In this document: positions 10,376-19,058 of the stretch, in pieces
Layout of the letters: each line of letters starts with the position of its first letter
Position numbering within the stretch: position 1 is the first letter of the stretch
NCBI RefSeq assembly: GCF_036173105.1
Contig: NZ_CP108053.1
Coordinates: forward strand, 3,534,001 to 3,598,000
DNA length: 64,000 bases
Source of the DNA: Streptomyces sp. NBC_00287
GTDB taxonomy: Bacteria; Actinomycetota; Actinomycetes; Streptomycetales; Streptomycetaceae
Direction of reading: 5' to 3'
The notes under the pieces: generated by a model
The model's input: only the letters and a program-made list of their open reading frames with translations
Told to the model about the DNA's origin: nothing
Databases searched by the model: none
Made by a program: the position numbers and the translations under genes

Positions 10376-11290
10376 ATGCGGGTGCTGTCCGGGCACGGCT
10401 CCTATGGGTCCTGGGAGTTCGCGCTTGCCGCTCCCCATCCTCGGCTGCGGCCCGGTGTTCTCAGCTATCGCGGGTTTCGGTTCGACCTTGCGCGGCCTCG
10501 GCGGCGGCTGGAGACCCCCATCGGCGCGGCGACCTTGCTGCTCGGGTTCGGGGAGCCCGTGACGATCTCGCGGCCCGGGCGGGAGCCCGACACGCTCGTG
10601 TCCTTGTACTGCGGGCCCACCACCACCCCCGCCGTCGGTGAGCACAGCGGTCGGCTGGCCGGGATCGAGGTGCTGTTTGCTCCCTGGGCCGCGTTCACGT
10701 TGTTCGGGACTCCGCAGTACGAGCTTGCCGACCGGACCGTCGATCCCGATGAGTTGCCGCACGCCTTGGACATCCGCGTCGGTGAACTGGCCGGAGCGCT
10801 GGGCGCGTTGTCGTCCTGGGAGGAGCGGTTCGGGCTGTTGGACGAGGTGTTCACGCGCTGGTACGAGGCGGGGGCGCCGAGTTCGGGGCGGGTGGTGCGG
10901 GCCTGGGCGGAGCTGGTGCGCAGTGGCGGTGCGATGCCGGTGCCGCGGCTCGCGGAGGAGGTCGGTTGGAGTCTGCGGCACCTGGAGAGCCGGTTCCGTG
11001 AGCAGATCGGCCTCGGTCCGAAGGCCGCCGCCCGGGTGCTGCGGCTGCAACGGGCCCGGCGGTTGCTGGCGGCCGGGCGTGGCGCCGCGGAGACCGCTGC
11101 CGCCTGCGGGTTCTACGACCAGGCGCATCTGAGTGGTGAGTTCAAGGCGATGACGGGGTGTACGCCCCGGGAGTTCGCGGCCGCCCGGCGGCTGCCGGGT
11201 CAGCAGATCGGTGCCGCGGATCGGCTGGCCGGCGAGGCCACGAGTCTGGTGCTCGCACCCGATGGCAGTTCGGTTTTTTCCAAGACCTGA
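10376..11290 (+). CDS. AraC-family transcriptional regulator
   Basis: A 304-aa regulator with an unassigned N-terminal sensing region and a C-terminal AraC/XylS double helix-turn-helix. The latter runs from about residue 205, through PRLAEEVGWSLRHLESRF and ETAAACGFYDQAHLSGEFK to TGCTPREFAA. The start ATG 10376 is preceded by GGGGGAAGG; the frame is open upstream, but that DNA is the dispersed repeat. It is divergent from the iol operon, so it may control it, although actinobacterial iol clusters more often use GntR-type repressors. Confidence 0.85.
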   Translation: MRVLSGHGSYGSWEFALAAPHPRLRPGVLSYRGFRFDLARPRRRLETPIGAATLLLGFGEPVTISRPGREPDTLVSLYCGPTTTPAVGEHSGRLAGIEVLFAPWAAFTLFGTPQYELADRTVDPDELPHALDIRVGELAGALGALSSWEERFGLLDEVFTRWYEAGAPSSGRVVRAWAELVRSGGAMPVPRLAEEVGWSLRHLESRFREQIGLGPKAAARVLRLQRARRLLAAGRGAAETAAACGFYDQAHLSGEFKAMTGCTPREFAAARRLPGQQIGAADRLAGEATSLVLAPDGSSVFSKT

Positions 11291-11356
11291 CGGGATCTCC
11301 ACCGGCACGCTGTGCGCCTGGCCTTGTGCCGATGAGCCGAGGTTGGCGGGGGAAAC

Positions 11357-11392
11357 GGCGGGCCGGACCCGACGCAGCGGGTCCGGCCCGCC
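11357..11392. terminator. Strong hairpin terminator
   Basis: A perfect 15-bp GC-rich stem (11357-11371 with 11378-11392) and a 6-nt loop, about 65 nt after the stop of the AraC-family gene. Confidence 0.8.
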
Positions 11393-11454
11393 CTGCCGTG
11401 CACACAAACCGGCGCCGCCGTCAACGCGCCACGCCCCTGCGCCCGCGTACGCCT

Positions 11455-11523
11455 TTGCGTCACCTGTGTCACAAACGCCCCCCTTGTGTCACACATGTCG
11501 CACGTACGCGGGTCTTGCGTCAC
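11455..11523 (+). promoter_or_regulatory. Array of TTGYGTCAC direct repeats
   Basis: TTGCGTCAC (11455-11463), TTGTGTCAC (11484-11492) and TTGCGTCAC (11515-11523) recur at 29- and 31-nt steps, about three helical turns. A related TGTGTCAC lies at 11465-11472. They lie between a terminator and a small HTH gene and face the same way as that gene, so they are a candidate binding array for a regulator, possibly the HTH protein itself. Confidence 0.5.
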
Positions 11524-11661
11524 ACCCGGCGCACAGGCCCTGCCCTCCGGTCACCGCGGGTCGTTCACGGAGCACAGGCTTTGTGATCGCCAGCGCAGCG
11601 CCCGGTACCCCCGACGGCCGTTCCCGGCCGCCGCCGCGGCGCGCGCAGGGAGGTGCACGTC

Positions 11662-11862
11662 ATGACCGACCGAAGGCTCTGGTCCTACAAAGAAATCGCG
11701 GCGCACATCAAGGTGCAGCCCGACACCGTGCGGTCCTATCGCAAGCACGGGCTGCTGCCCCCGCCCGATCATGTGGAGGGCGGCAAGCCCTTCTGGTACG
11801 CCGAAACCGTCCGCGCCTGGGTCGCCTCCCGCCCGGGCAACCGCGGCCGAAGGGAAATCTGA
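11662..11862 (+). CDS. Small helix-turn-helix DNA-binding protein
   Basis: A 66-aa protein with a MerR/AlpA-like winged helix: MTDRRLWSYKEIAAHIKVQP, then DTVRSYRKHGLLPPPD and a Trp-rich KPFWYAETVRAWVASRPG. This resembles small excisionase- or MarR-like regulators scattered in Streptomyces. GGGAGG at 11648-11653 sets ATG 11662 as start and argues against the in-frame GTG at 11653, which overlaps it. No integrase or phage gene is adjacent. A small CGAGGG/CCCTCG hairpin at 11871-11885 separates it from the convergent dehydrogenase. The target is unknown. Confidence 0.75.
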   Translation: MTDRRLWSYKEIAAHIKVQPDTVRSYRKHGLLPPPDHVEGGKPFWYAETVRAWVASRPGNRGRREI

Positions 11863-11896
11863 CGTCCTCGCGAGGGTGACCCTCGGGGCACACTCC

Positions 11897-12932
11897 TCAG
11901 CTCCAGGGCTCGATGACCGTCACCCCCGACCCCGGCGCCGTGCCCATCGCGGCCAGGGCGGCCGGGGTCTCGTCCAGGGTGATCGTGGAGGTGACCAGGA
12001 GGTCGGGGCGCAGGACCGCGGAGCGTACGAGCTCCAGCATCGGCGGATAGGTGTGCGCGGCCATGCCGTGGCTGCCGAGGAGTTCCAGCTCCCAGGCGAT
12101 GGCGCGGGCCATGGGGACGGGGGTCGTACCGTCGGACGAGGGCAGCAGGCCCACCTGAATGTGCCGGCCGCGGCGGCGCAGGCCGTTCACCGAGGCGGCG
12201 CAGGTGACGGGCGAGCCCAGGGCGTCGAGGGACAGATGGGCGCCGCCACCGGTCAGTTCACGGACCGCCTCCGCCGTGTCCGGCACGCTCGCCGCGTCCA
12301 CGCAGTGGACCGCCCCGAACTTCCTTGCCAGGTCCAGCGCCTGGGGCGAGACATCGACGGCGACGACCCGCGCACCCGACGCGGCCGCGATCATCACGGC
12401 CGACAGGCCCACCCCGCCGCAGCCGTGCACCACGACCCACTCCCCCGCGGCGACCCGGCCTTGCTGCACCACCGCCCGGAACGCGGTGGCGAACCGGCAG
12501 CCGAGCGAGGCGGCGGTGGCGTACGAGAGGTCGTCCGGGATCGCGACCAGGTTCACATCGGCGTGGTCCAACGCCACGTACTGGGCGAAGGAGCCCCAGT
12601 GGGTGAAGCCGGGCTGGGTCTGCCGCTCGCACACCTGCTGGTCGCCCGCCGCGCAGGCGGGGCAGCTTCCGCAGGCGCAGACGAAGGGGGCGGTGACCCG
12701 GTCGCCGGGGCGCCATGCGGTCACCCGAGGGCCAACTGCCTCGACGACACCGGCGAGTTCATGGCCGGGGACGTGCGGCAGCGTGATGTCGGGGTCGTGG
12801 CCCTGCCAGCCGTGCCAGTCGCTCCGGCACAGGCCGGTGGCTTCGACCCGGACCACGACTCCGTGCTCGGCGGGGCGGGGGTCGATCAGGTCGCGTACCT
12901 CGGCCGTACTGCTCGAAGACCACGGCTCGCAT
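11897..12932 (-). CDS. Zinc-dependent alcohol dehydrogenase, apparent N-terminal frameshift
   Basis: A medium-chain dehydrogenase/reductase. It has [17 protein letters not shown] for the catalytic zinc site, [18 protein letters not shown] for the structural zinc and [18 protein letters not shown] for NAD(P) binding. The C-terminal 335 codons are intact. A good ribosome site (AAAGGAG) leads to ATG 12932 encoding [10 protein letters not shown], the classic start of this family. However, that frame does not connect to the rest, which resumes as [15 protein letters not shown] in another frame near 12896-12905. Either one short indel has broken the gene, or the base call is wrong. The only in-frame upstream ATG (13009) would add an unnatural leader. 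The substrate is unknown. Confidence 0.8.
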
Positions 12933-13011
12933 GGGCGGCTCCTTTCGTCCAGGGGCAGGCTAGGCGCTTCGCGGGAAGGGTCGCGAGGGAAAGTGGGCGC
13001 CTTCGGCATCC

Positions 13012-14217
13012 TCACCACGACTCCGGCTCCGGTTCCTTGAGCGGATCCCTGCGCGCCGCCCGCCCACCCCTCAACCTCAGCCCCGCCAGCGGAAACACGA
13101 GTACCGAAAGCATCGCCGCGCCGACCAGTGCCGCCGCCTCGTCGGTGCGGAGTTCGCCCTCGTCGACGCCGATCGTCGTGATGGCGACGACCAGTGGCAG
13201 GGCGGTGGCGGCGAAGAGGGTGAGGCCCTTGCGGTCGCGGGCGCCCAGGTCGCGTGGGGCCAGGGCGTAGACCGGAAGGCCTCGGACCACCAGGAAGAGG
13301 ACCAGGAACAGTGGCAGGAGCAGCAGGGCCCGGCCGCCCGACAGCAGCGCGTCCAGGTCGAACTCGATGCCGGTGACCACGTAGAACACCGGCACCAGGA
13401 AGCCGAAGCCCATCGCCTCGACCTTCTCCATCACCGGCTCCGCGCTGTCCGGCGCCGAGCCGTGCAGCAGCAGCCGTGCGATCACCCCGGCGGCGAAGGC
13501 GCCGAGCAGTGTGTCCAGGCCCAGCGCCTGGGAGATGCCGAGCATGGCCGCGAGGAGCAGCACCACAAGGCGTACGGCGAACTGGCCGCTGGTGTGCAGC
13601 GTCACCGCGACCACCTTGGAGAACCACGGCGGACGCGGTCGCGTCGCCCACCACACGGCCGCCGCCGTCAGCAGCGCGAACGCGGCCAGCACCGCCGTGG
13701 AGCGGCCCGGCGAACGTCCGCTCAGCAGCAGGGCGATGGCGATGATCGGCCCGAACTCCCCCACCGCACCGAACGCCATCATCACCGAGCCGAACCGGGA
13801 GCGCAGTTCCCCCGCGTCACGCAGGACCGGCAGGACGGTGCCCAGGGCGGTGCTGGTGAGCGCCGTACCGATGTAGACGCCCCGGTCGAAGCCGGAGAGC
13901 AGGGTGGCCAGGCCCAGACCCACCGCCAGCGAGATCAGCCAGGCCCGTACCGAACGGCGCAGGGTGTTCCCGCGGACCTTGTCGAACTCGATCTCGTAGC
14001 CCGCGAGGAAGATCAGCATCGCCAGACCGAGATCGGCGAGGGTGTCGATGACCTCGCCCTCCCCCGCCCAGCCCAGCACGTCCGGGCCGACCAGGATGCC
14101 GAGCGCGATCTCGAAGATGACGAGCGGAACGGGCAGCCACCGGCCGACTCCATGGGCGAGCAGTGGCGCCAGCACCGCGATGGACATGATCAGGATGAGC
14201 GTCCCGGCCTGCGACAT
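13012..14217 (-). CDS. CPA2-type cation/proton antiporter
   Basis: A 401-aa membrane protein with about 12 hydrophobic segments, of the KefB/NapA-like sodium or potassium/proton exchanger family. Family blocks include [30 protein letters not shown] and [17 protein letters not shown]. It ends after the last helix with a basic tail and has no TrkA-N or TrkA-C regulatory domain. ATG 14217 starts it; the next gene on the strand (dehydrogenase) begins 79 nt after its stop and could be co-transcribed. The ion is not predictable here. Confidence 0.88.
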   Translation of the reverse strand: MSQAGTLILIMSIAVLAPLLAHGVGRWLPVPLVIFEIALGILVGPDVLGWAGEGEVIDTLADLGLAMLIFLAGYEIEFDKVRGNTLRRSVRAWLISLAVGLGLATLLSGFDRGVYIGTALTSTALGTVLPVLRDAGELRSRFGSVMMAFGAVGEFGPIIAIALLLSGRSPGRSTAVLAAFALLTAAAVWWATRPRPPWFSKVVAVTLHTSGQFAVRLVVLLLAAMLGISQALGLDTLLGAFAAGVIARLLLHGSAPDSAEPVMEKVEAMGFGFLVPVFYVVTGIEFDLDALLSGGRALLLLPLFLVLFLVVRGLPVYALAPRDLGARDRKGLTLFAATALPLVVAITTIGVDEGELRTDEAAALVGAAMLSVLVFPLAGLRLRGGRAARRDPLKEPEPESW

Positions 14218-14286
14218 AGGGCGTACCTACCATAGGGTTCGGACAAATCCCCCCAACCTCAGGGATCCCGCCCGCCGCGACCCTTC

Positions 14287-14314
14287 TTGGAGGAGTACCC
14301 CGTAGGGGTATACG
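14287..14314 (+). promoter_or_regulatory. copZA promoter with CsoR operator
   Basis: TACCCC-GTA-GGGGTA (14296-14310) is a perfect inverted repeat of the CsoR copper-repressor type. It sits in the 16-nt spacer between a -35-like TTGGAG (14287-14292) and a -10-like TATACG (14309-14314). In the known family, copper-free CsoR blocks this site and Cu(I) releases it. Confidence 0.85.
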
Positions 14315-14377
14315 GTGGAGGTACGGGGTTCCCTCGTGGACCTCGTGAGCCCCATATGCCTCGACGAGGAGAACGAC

Positions 14378-14593
14378 ATGAGCGTGAGCGCCGTCTACAA
14401 GGTCAGCGGGATGAGCTGCGGACACTGCGAAGGCGCCGTCTCCGGCGAGATCTCCGAGCTGCCCGGCGTCAGCTCCGTGAAGGCCGTCGCCTCGACCGGC
14501 GAGGTCACGGTCATCTCCGAGGCGGCGCTGCGCGAGGAGGATGTGCGGGCGGCCGTGGACGAGGCGGGTTTTGAACTCGTCGGCGTCATCTGA
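14378..14593 (+). CDS. copZ: Copper chaperone, heavy-metal-associated domain protein
   Basis: A 71-aa single HMA-domain protein with the Cu(I)-binding motif GMSCGHC at residues 10-16. It carries Cu(I) in the cytosol and hands it to CopA. Start ATG 14378 follows GAGGAGAACGAC; an in-frame GTG upstream would only add the leader. It lies 17 nt before copA in one operon under the CsoR-type operator. Confidence 0.93.
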   Translation: MSVSAVYKVSGMSCGHCEGAVSGEISELPGVSSVKAVASTGEVTVISEAALREEDVRAAVDEAGFELVGVI

Positions 14594-14610
14594 GCCCTGG
14601 AGTCCGGACC

Positions 14611-16833
14611 ATGTCCACCACCACCCAGGCCCCGATAACCCCCACCTCCGAAGTCGAGCTGCTCATCGGCGGGATGACCTGCGCCTCCTGCGCGGCCCGC
14701 GTCGAGAAGAAGCTCAACCGGATGGCGGGGGTCAGCGCCACGGTGAACTTCGCCACGGAGAAGGCGAAGGTCAGCTACGCCGAGGGCGTCGAGGTCGCCG
14801 ATCTGATCTCTACGGTGGTGAAGACGGGGTACACGGCCGAGGAGCCGGCCCCACCGGTGGCCGCCGAGCCCGCTGCGGAGGAGCCCGAACTCGCGGACTA
14901 CCGGCAGCGCTTCACCGTATCCGCGCTGCTCGCCGCGCCCGTGGTCCTGCTCTCCATGGCCCCCGCCCTCCAGTTCGACAACTGGCAGTGGCTCGCGCTC
15001 GCCCTCGCCGCACCTGTCGTCGTCTGGGGCGGGCTGCCCTTCCACCGGGCCGCCTGGGCCAACGCCCGGCACGGCGCCGCGACCATGGACACGCTGGTCT
15101 CGCTCGGGACGCTGGCCGCGTTCGGGTGGTCGCTGTGGGCGCTGTTCTTCGGGGACGCCGGCATGCCCGGGATGCGGGACGAGTTCCGGTTCACCGTCGG
15201 TGGGATGGACGGCGTCTCGACGATCTATCTCGAAGTGGCCTCCGGAGTCGTCGCCTTCATCCTGCTCGGCCGCTATCTGGAGGCCCGCGCCAAGCGGCGC
15301 GCGGGAGCCGCGCTCAGGGCGCTGATGGAACTGGGCGCCAAGGACGTGGCCGTCCTCAGGGACGGGCGCGAGCGGCGGATCCCGGTGGCCGAACTGGCCG
15401 TCGGGGACCGGTTCGTCGTACGGCCCGGGGAGAAGATCGCCACCGACGGCACCGTCGTCGAGGGCGTCTCGGCGGTGGACGCCTCGATGCTGACCGGGGA
15501 GTCGGTGCCGGTGGATGTGACGGCCGGCTCGTCAGTGACCGGTGCCACCGTCAACGCCGGTGGGCGGCTGGTCGTCGAGGCGGCCCGCGTCGGCGCCGAC
15601 ACCCAACTCGCGCGGATGGCACGGCTGGTGGAGGACGCGCAGAACGGCAAGGCCGAGGTGCAGCGGCTCGCCGACCGGATCTCCGCGGTCTTCGTGCCGG
15701 TCGTACTCCTCATCGCCGTCGCCACCTTCGGCGGCTGGCTCGGCGCCACCGGGGACACCGTCGACGCGTTCACCGCGGCCGTCGCCGTCCTGATCATCGC
15801 CTGCCCGTGCGCCCTGGGTCTCGCGACCCCGACCGCGCTGATGGTCGGCACCGGGCGCGGCGCCCAGCTCGGCATCCTGATCAAGGGCCCGGAGGTGCTG
15901 GAGTCCACCCGCCGCGTCGACACGGTCGTCCTCGACAAGACCGGCACGGTGACGACGGGCCGGATGACCCTGCACGAGGTGTACGTCGCCGAGGGCGCCG
16001 ACGAGAAGCAGGCGCTGCGGCTCGCGGGCGCCCTGGAGCACGCCTCCGAGCACCCCGTCGCCCGGGCCGTCGCCGCAGGTGCGGAGGAGCGGGCCGGGGC
16101 GCTGCCGGTGGCCGAGCACTTCGAGAACGTGCCCGGGCGGGGCGTACGCGGGCGTGTGGAGGGCCATGAGGTCGCCGTGGGGCGGCTGTTCACCGACCTT
16201 CCCGAGGAGCTGGCCCGCGCGCGGGACGAGGCCGAGAGGGGCGGACGTACGGCCGTCGTCGTCGGCTGGGACGGGGCCGCGCGTGCCGTCCTCGCGGTCG
16301 CCGACACGGTCAAGGAGACCAGCGCCGAGGCCGTGCGCGAGCTGCGGGCGCTGGGGCTCACGCCGGTGCTGCTGACCGGGGACAACCGGGCGGTGGCCGA
16401 GGCGGTGGCGCGGGCCGTGGGGATCGAGCAGGTGATCGCGGAGGTCCTGCCCGAGGAGAAGGTCGCGGCGGTACGGCGGTTGCAGGGCGAGGGGCGGACG
16501 GTCGCCATGGTGGGCGACGGCGTCAACGACGCGGCGGCACTCGCCACCGCCGATCTGGGGCTGGCGATGGGGACCGGTACGGACGCGGCGATCGAGGCCG
16601 GGGATCTGACACTGGTGCGCGGGGATCTGCGGGTGGCGGCGGACGCGATCCGGTTGTCCCGCAGGACCCTGACGACGATCAAGGGAAATCTCGTCTGGGC
16701 GTTCGGATACAACGTGGCCGCGCTGCCGCTGGCCGCGGCGGGGCTGCTGAATCCGATGATCGCGGGGGCGGCGATGGCGTTCTCGTCGGTGTTCGTGGTG
16801 ACGAACAGCCTGCGACTGCGGACTTTCCGTTAG
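14611..16833 (+). CDS. copA: Cu(I)-exporting P1B-type ATPase
   Basis: A 740-aa P-type ATPase that pumps Cu(I) out of the cytoplasm. It has an N-terminal HMA domain with [15 protein letters not shown] and then membrane helices. The actuator TGES lies at [10 protein letters not shown] and the ion-binding CPC at [24 protein letters not shown] is the phosphorylation site, followed by the HP motif SEHPVA and the hinge VGDGVND. The last helix has the [15 protein letters not shown] block of copper pumps. All catalytic residues are present and length is normal. Confidence 0.96.
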   Translation: MSTTTQAPITPTSEVELLIGGMTCASCAARVEKKLNRMAGVSATVNFATEKAKVSYAEGVEVADLISTVVKTGYTAEEPAPPVAAEPAAEEPELADYRQRFTVSALLAAPVVLLSMAPALQFDNWQWLALALAAPVVVWGGLPFHRAAWANARHGAATMDTLVSLGTLAAFGWSLWALFFGDAGMPGMRDEFRFTVGGMDGVSTIYLEVASGVVAFILLGRYLEARAKRRAGAALRALMELGAKDVAVLRDGRERRIPVAELAVGDRFVVRPGEKIATDGTVVEGVSAVDASMLTGESVPVDVTAGSSVTGATVNAGGRLVVEAARVGADTQLARMARLVEDAQNGKAEVQRLADRISAVFVPVVLLIAVATFGGWLGATGDTVDAFTAAVAVLIIACPCALGLATPTALMVGTGRGAQLGILIKGPEVLESTRRVDTVVLDKTGTVTTGRMTLHEVYVAEGADEKQALRLAGALEHASEHPVARAVAAGAEERAGALPVAEHFENVPGRGVRGRVEGHEVAVGRLFTDLPEELARARDEAERGGRTAVVVGWDGAARAVLAVADTVKETSAEAVRELRALGLTPVLLTGDNRAVAEAVARAVGIEQVIAEVLPEEKVAAVRRLQGEGRTVAMVGDGVNDAAALATADLGLAMGTGTDAAIEAGDLTLVRGDLRVAADAIRLSRRTLTTIKGNLVWAFGYNVAALPLAAAGLLNPMIAGAAMAFSSVFVVTNSLRLRTFR

Positions 16834-16849
16834 GGCCCCTCTGGAGTCC

Positions 16850-16888
16850 TGCGCGAGCCTCACATAAGCTCTTCACAAGGCTCGCGCA
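16850..16888 (+). terminator. Hairpin terminator after copA
   Basis: A perfect 11-bp stem (16850-16860 with 16878-16888), 17-nt loop, starting 17 nt after the copA stop. Confidence 0.75.
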
Positions 16889-17279
16889 TCATCCTTACGC
16901 TTGGGTCCCGTTCGGTTGATCGGGGCTCTTGCGCATCTAACGGACATATGCAAGAGACGCAGATCACAGTGATGTGAACGTAACCATCGAAGGGGTTCGA
17001 AGGTCTAAGTTGGCGATGTCAGGAAGCGTCTTGGGGGGCGCGGACTGGCGTCTGGGGATGTCTTGGGGGACTTCCTCAGAGATGCGTTGCCGGGGCACGC
17101 ACACCGGGGAGCTTTGAGCGGCCCTCCCGAGCGTGCGTTGTCCCGGCAGACCGCACATCGAGTAGTACGAGGAGATTTGCTCGTTCTGCTCAACGCAGTA
17201 CCGAACAACAGCGATTCAGGCGCTGTCCTCACAGACGCCCGGCCGGATCCCGTGGGGGGAATCCGCACCGGGACATGGG
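16889..17279. other. Long intergenic region, no supported protein gene
   Basis: About 390 bases of comparatively AT-richer DNA. It holds a few short open frames on the plus strand, such as 34 codons at 17016-17117 and a TTG-started frame from 17063, but none has a convincing start site or recognisable product. A small ACAGCG/CGCTGT hairpin lies at 17208-17226, and a strong terminator-like hairpin closes the region. It could be a transcribed non-coding RNA or a long leader, but nothing in the sequence names one. Confidence 0.35.
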
Positions 17280-17328
17280 AAGGCGCCCTGGACGTCGGCC
17301 CGTGGGGGGACCGCCGCCAGGGCGCCTT
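17280..17328 (+). terminator. Terminator-like hairpin closing the copA-citA intergenic region
   Basis: A perfect 12-bp stem AAGGCGCCCTGG (17280-17291) with CCAGGGCGCCTT (17317-17328), a 25-nt loop and a pyrimidine-rich CTTCTTGTTC tail on the plus strand. It implies transcription entering from the left although no gene lies there. Confidence 0.65.
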
Positions 17329-17363
17329 CTTCTTGTTCAGTACGGCCTGGACGCCTACGGCGT

Positions 17364-17409
17364 TCAGCGCTCCTCGACGGGAACGAAGTCGCGCTCCACG
17401 ACGCCCGTG
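17364..17409 (-). pseudogene. Duplicate fragment of the citrate synthase 3' end
   Basis: On the minus strand it encodes TGVVERDFVPVEER and a stop, identical to the C-terminus of the adjacent citrate synthase (17525-17570). The two 46-nt copies differ at 5 positions, all synonymous. Upstream of the fragment the frame degenerates into GC-rich intergenic sequence, so it is a gene remnant rather than a gene. Confidence 0.75.
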
Positions 17410-17524
17410 CTGTGCTCACCCGGGGGACAACCCCCGGACCCCCGGCCGCAGTCTCAGGCCCCGGAGACGATGAGGACAGCGCCCGTGGCGGGCACCACCG
17501 AAGCGGCGCCCCCGCCGGCAGGTG

Positions 17525-18814
17525 TCAGCGCTCCTCGACCGGGACGAAGTCCCGCTCCACCACACCCGTGTAGATCTGGCGCGGGCGGCCGATGCGGGAG
17601 CCGGGCTCCTTGATCATTTCGTGCCACTGGGCGATCCAGCCCGGGAGGCGGCCGAGGGCGAACAGGACCGTGAACATCTCGGTCGGGAAGCCCATGGCGC
17701 GGTAGATCAGGCCGGTGTAGAAGTCGACGTTCGGGTAGAGGTTGCGCGAGACGAAGTACTCGTCGGAGAGCGCGTGCTCCTCCAGCTTCAGGGCGATGTC
17801 CAGCAGCTCGTCGGACTTGCCGAGGGCCGAGAGGACGTCGTGCGCCGCCGCCTTGATGATCTTCGCGCGCGGGTCGAAGGACTTGTACACCCGGTGGCCG
17901 AAGCCCATCAGGCGGACGCCGTCCTCCTTGTTCTTCACCTTGCGGATGAAGGAGTCGACATCGCCGCCACCCGCCTGGATGCCCTCCAGCATCTCCAGCA
18001 CCGACTGGTTGGCGCCGCCGTGCAGCGGGCCCCACAGCGCGCTGATACCGGCCGAGATCGAGGCGAACATGTTCGCCTGCGAGGAGCCGACCAGACGGAC
18101 CGTGGACGTCGAGCAGTTCTGCTCGTGGTCCGCGTGCAGGATCAGCAGCTTGTCCAGGGCGGAGACGACGACCGGGTCGAGTTCGAACTCCTGCGCCGGC
18201 ACCGAGAAGGTCATCCGCAGGAAGTTCTCGACATAGCCGAGGTCATTGCGCGGGTAGACGAAGGGGTGGCCGATCGACTTCTTGTACGCGTAGGCCGCGA
18301 TGGTCGGCAGCTTCGCGAGCAGGCGAATGGTGGAGAGATTGCGCTGCTTCTCGTCGAACGGGTTGTGGCTGTCCTGGTAGAAGGTCGACAGCGCGGAGAC
18401 GACCGACGACAGCATCGCCATCGGGTGGGCGTCGCGCGGGAAGCCCTTGTAGAAGTTCTTGACGTCCTCGTGCAGCAGGGTGTGCTGCGTGATGTCGTTC
18501 TTGAACGTGCTCAGTTCGTCGACGGTGGGCAGCTCACCGTTGATCAGCAGGTAGGCGACCTCCAGGAACGTGGAGCGCTCGGCCAGCTGCTCGATCGGGT
18601 AGCCGCGGTACCGGAGGATGCCCTGCTCACCATCGAGGTAGGTGATGGCGGATTTATAGGCGGCGGTGTTGCCGTAGCCGCTGTCCAGGGTCACCAGACC
18701 GGTCTGGGCGCGGAGCTTGCCGATGTCGAAGCCCTTGTCACCGACGGTGCTGTCGATCACCGGGTAGGTGTACTCGCCGTCGCCGTACCGCAGTACTACA
18801 GAGTTGTCGCTCAC
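17525..18814 (-). CDS. gltA: Citrate synthase (type II)
   Basis: A 429-aa enzyme (citA in some Streptomyces) joining acetyl-CoA and oxaloacetate at the entry of the TCA cycle. Active-site blocks are visible: LHADHEQNCSTSTVRLVGSS with the first His, GPLHGGANQSVLEML with the second, GFGHRVYKSFDPRA for CoA/oxaloacetate binding, and the catalytic Asp near VDFYTGLIYRAMGFP. GTG 18814 (MSDNSVVLRYGDG) is chosen because GAGGG stands 6 nt before it; a start at 18826 would place that site inside the gene. A duplicate of its last 15 codons lies downstream. Confidence 0.96.
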   Translation of the reverse strand: MSDNSVVLRYGDGEYTYPVIDSTVGDKGFDIGKLRAQTGLVTLDSGYGNTAAYKSAITYLDGEQGILRYRGYPIEQLAERSTFLEVAYLLINGELPTVDELSTFKNDITQHTLLHEDVKNFYKGFPRDAHPMAMLSSVVSALSTFYQDSHNPFDEKQRNLSTIRLLAKLPTIAAYAYKKSIGHPFVYPRNDLGYVENFLRMTFSVPAQEFELDPVVVSALDKLLILHADHEQNCSTSTVRLVGSSQANMFASISAGISALWGPLHGGANQSVLEMLEGIQAGGGDVDSFIRKVKNKEDGVRLMGFGHRVYKSFDPRAKIIKAAAHDVLSALGKSDELLDIALKLEEHALSDEYFVSRNLYPNVDFYTGLIYRAMGFPTEMFTVLFALGRLPGWIAQWHEMIKEPGSRIGRPRQIYTGVVERDFVPVEER

Positions 18815-19058
18815 GTCATCCCTCACCGACGTTGTGCCTCTTCTTCGAGGTTGCCCTGACTGTCTCTACCATCCCCCATTTGGCGCAGGAGAGTGCACTC
18901 GGGGTCGGCCGTTGGGCTTATTGACGGCACTCAGTGCCGCCAACTTGTTCATCCTGCCCCTCCGCACCGACATCCGGAAGGGCTCTGTGACCTTTACGAC
19001 TCGTTTGATCGATCAAATTTCACTCACCCCTCCCATGGCCGTACTGAGAGCCTGGCAC

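Noticed and set aside
16990..17010. tRNA-like GGGGTTCGAAGGT stretch
   Set aside because: Looks like a T-arm, but no acceptor stem, D-arm or anticodon arm pairs around it.
17016..17117. 34-codon frame in the copA-citA gap
   Set aside because: ATG without a ribosome site and Trp/Gly-rich sequence with no resemblance; not enough to call a gene.
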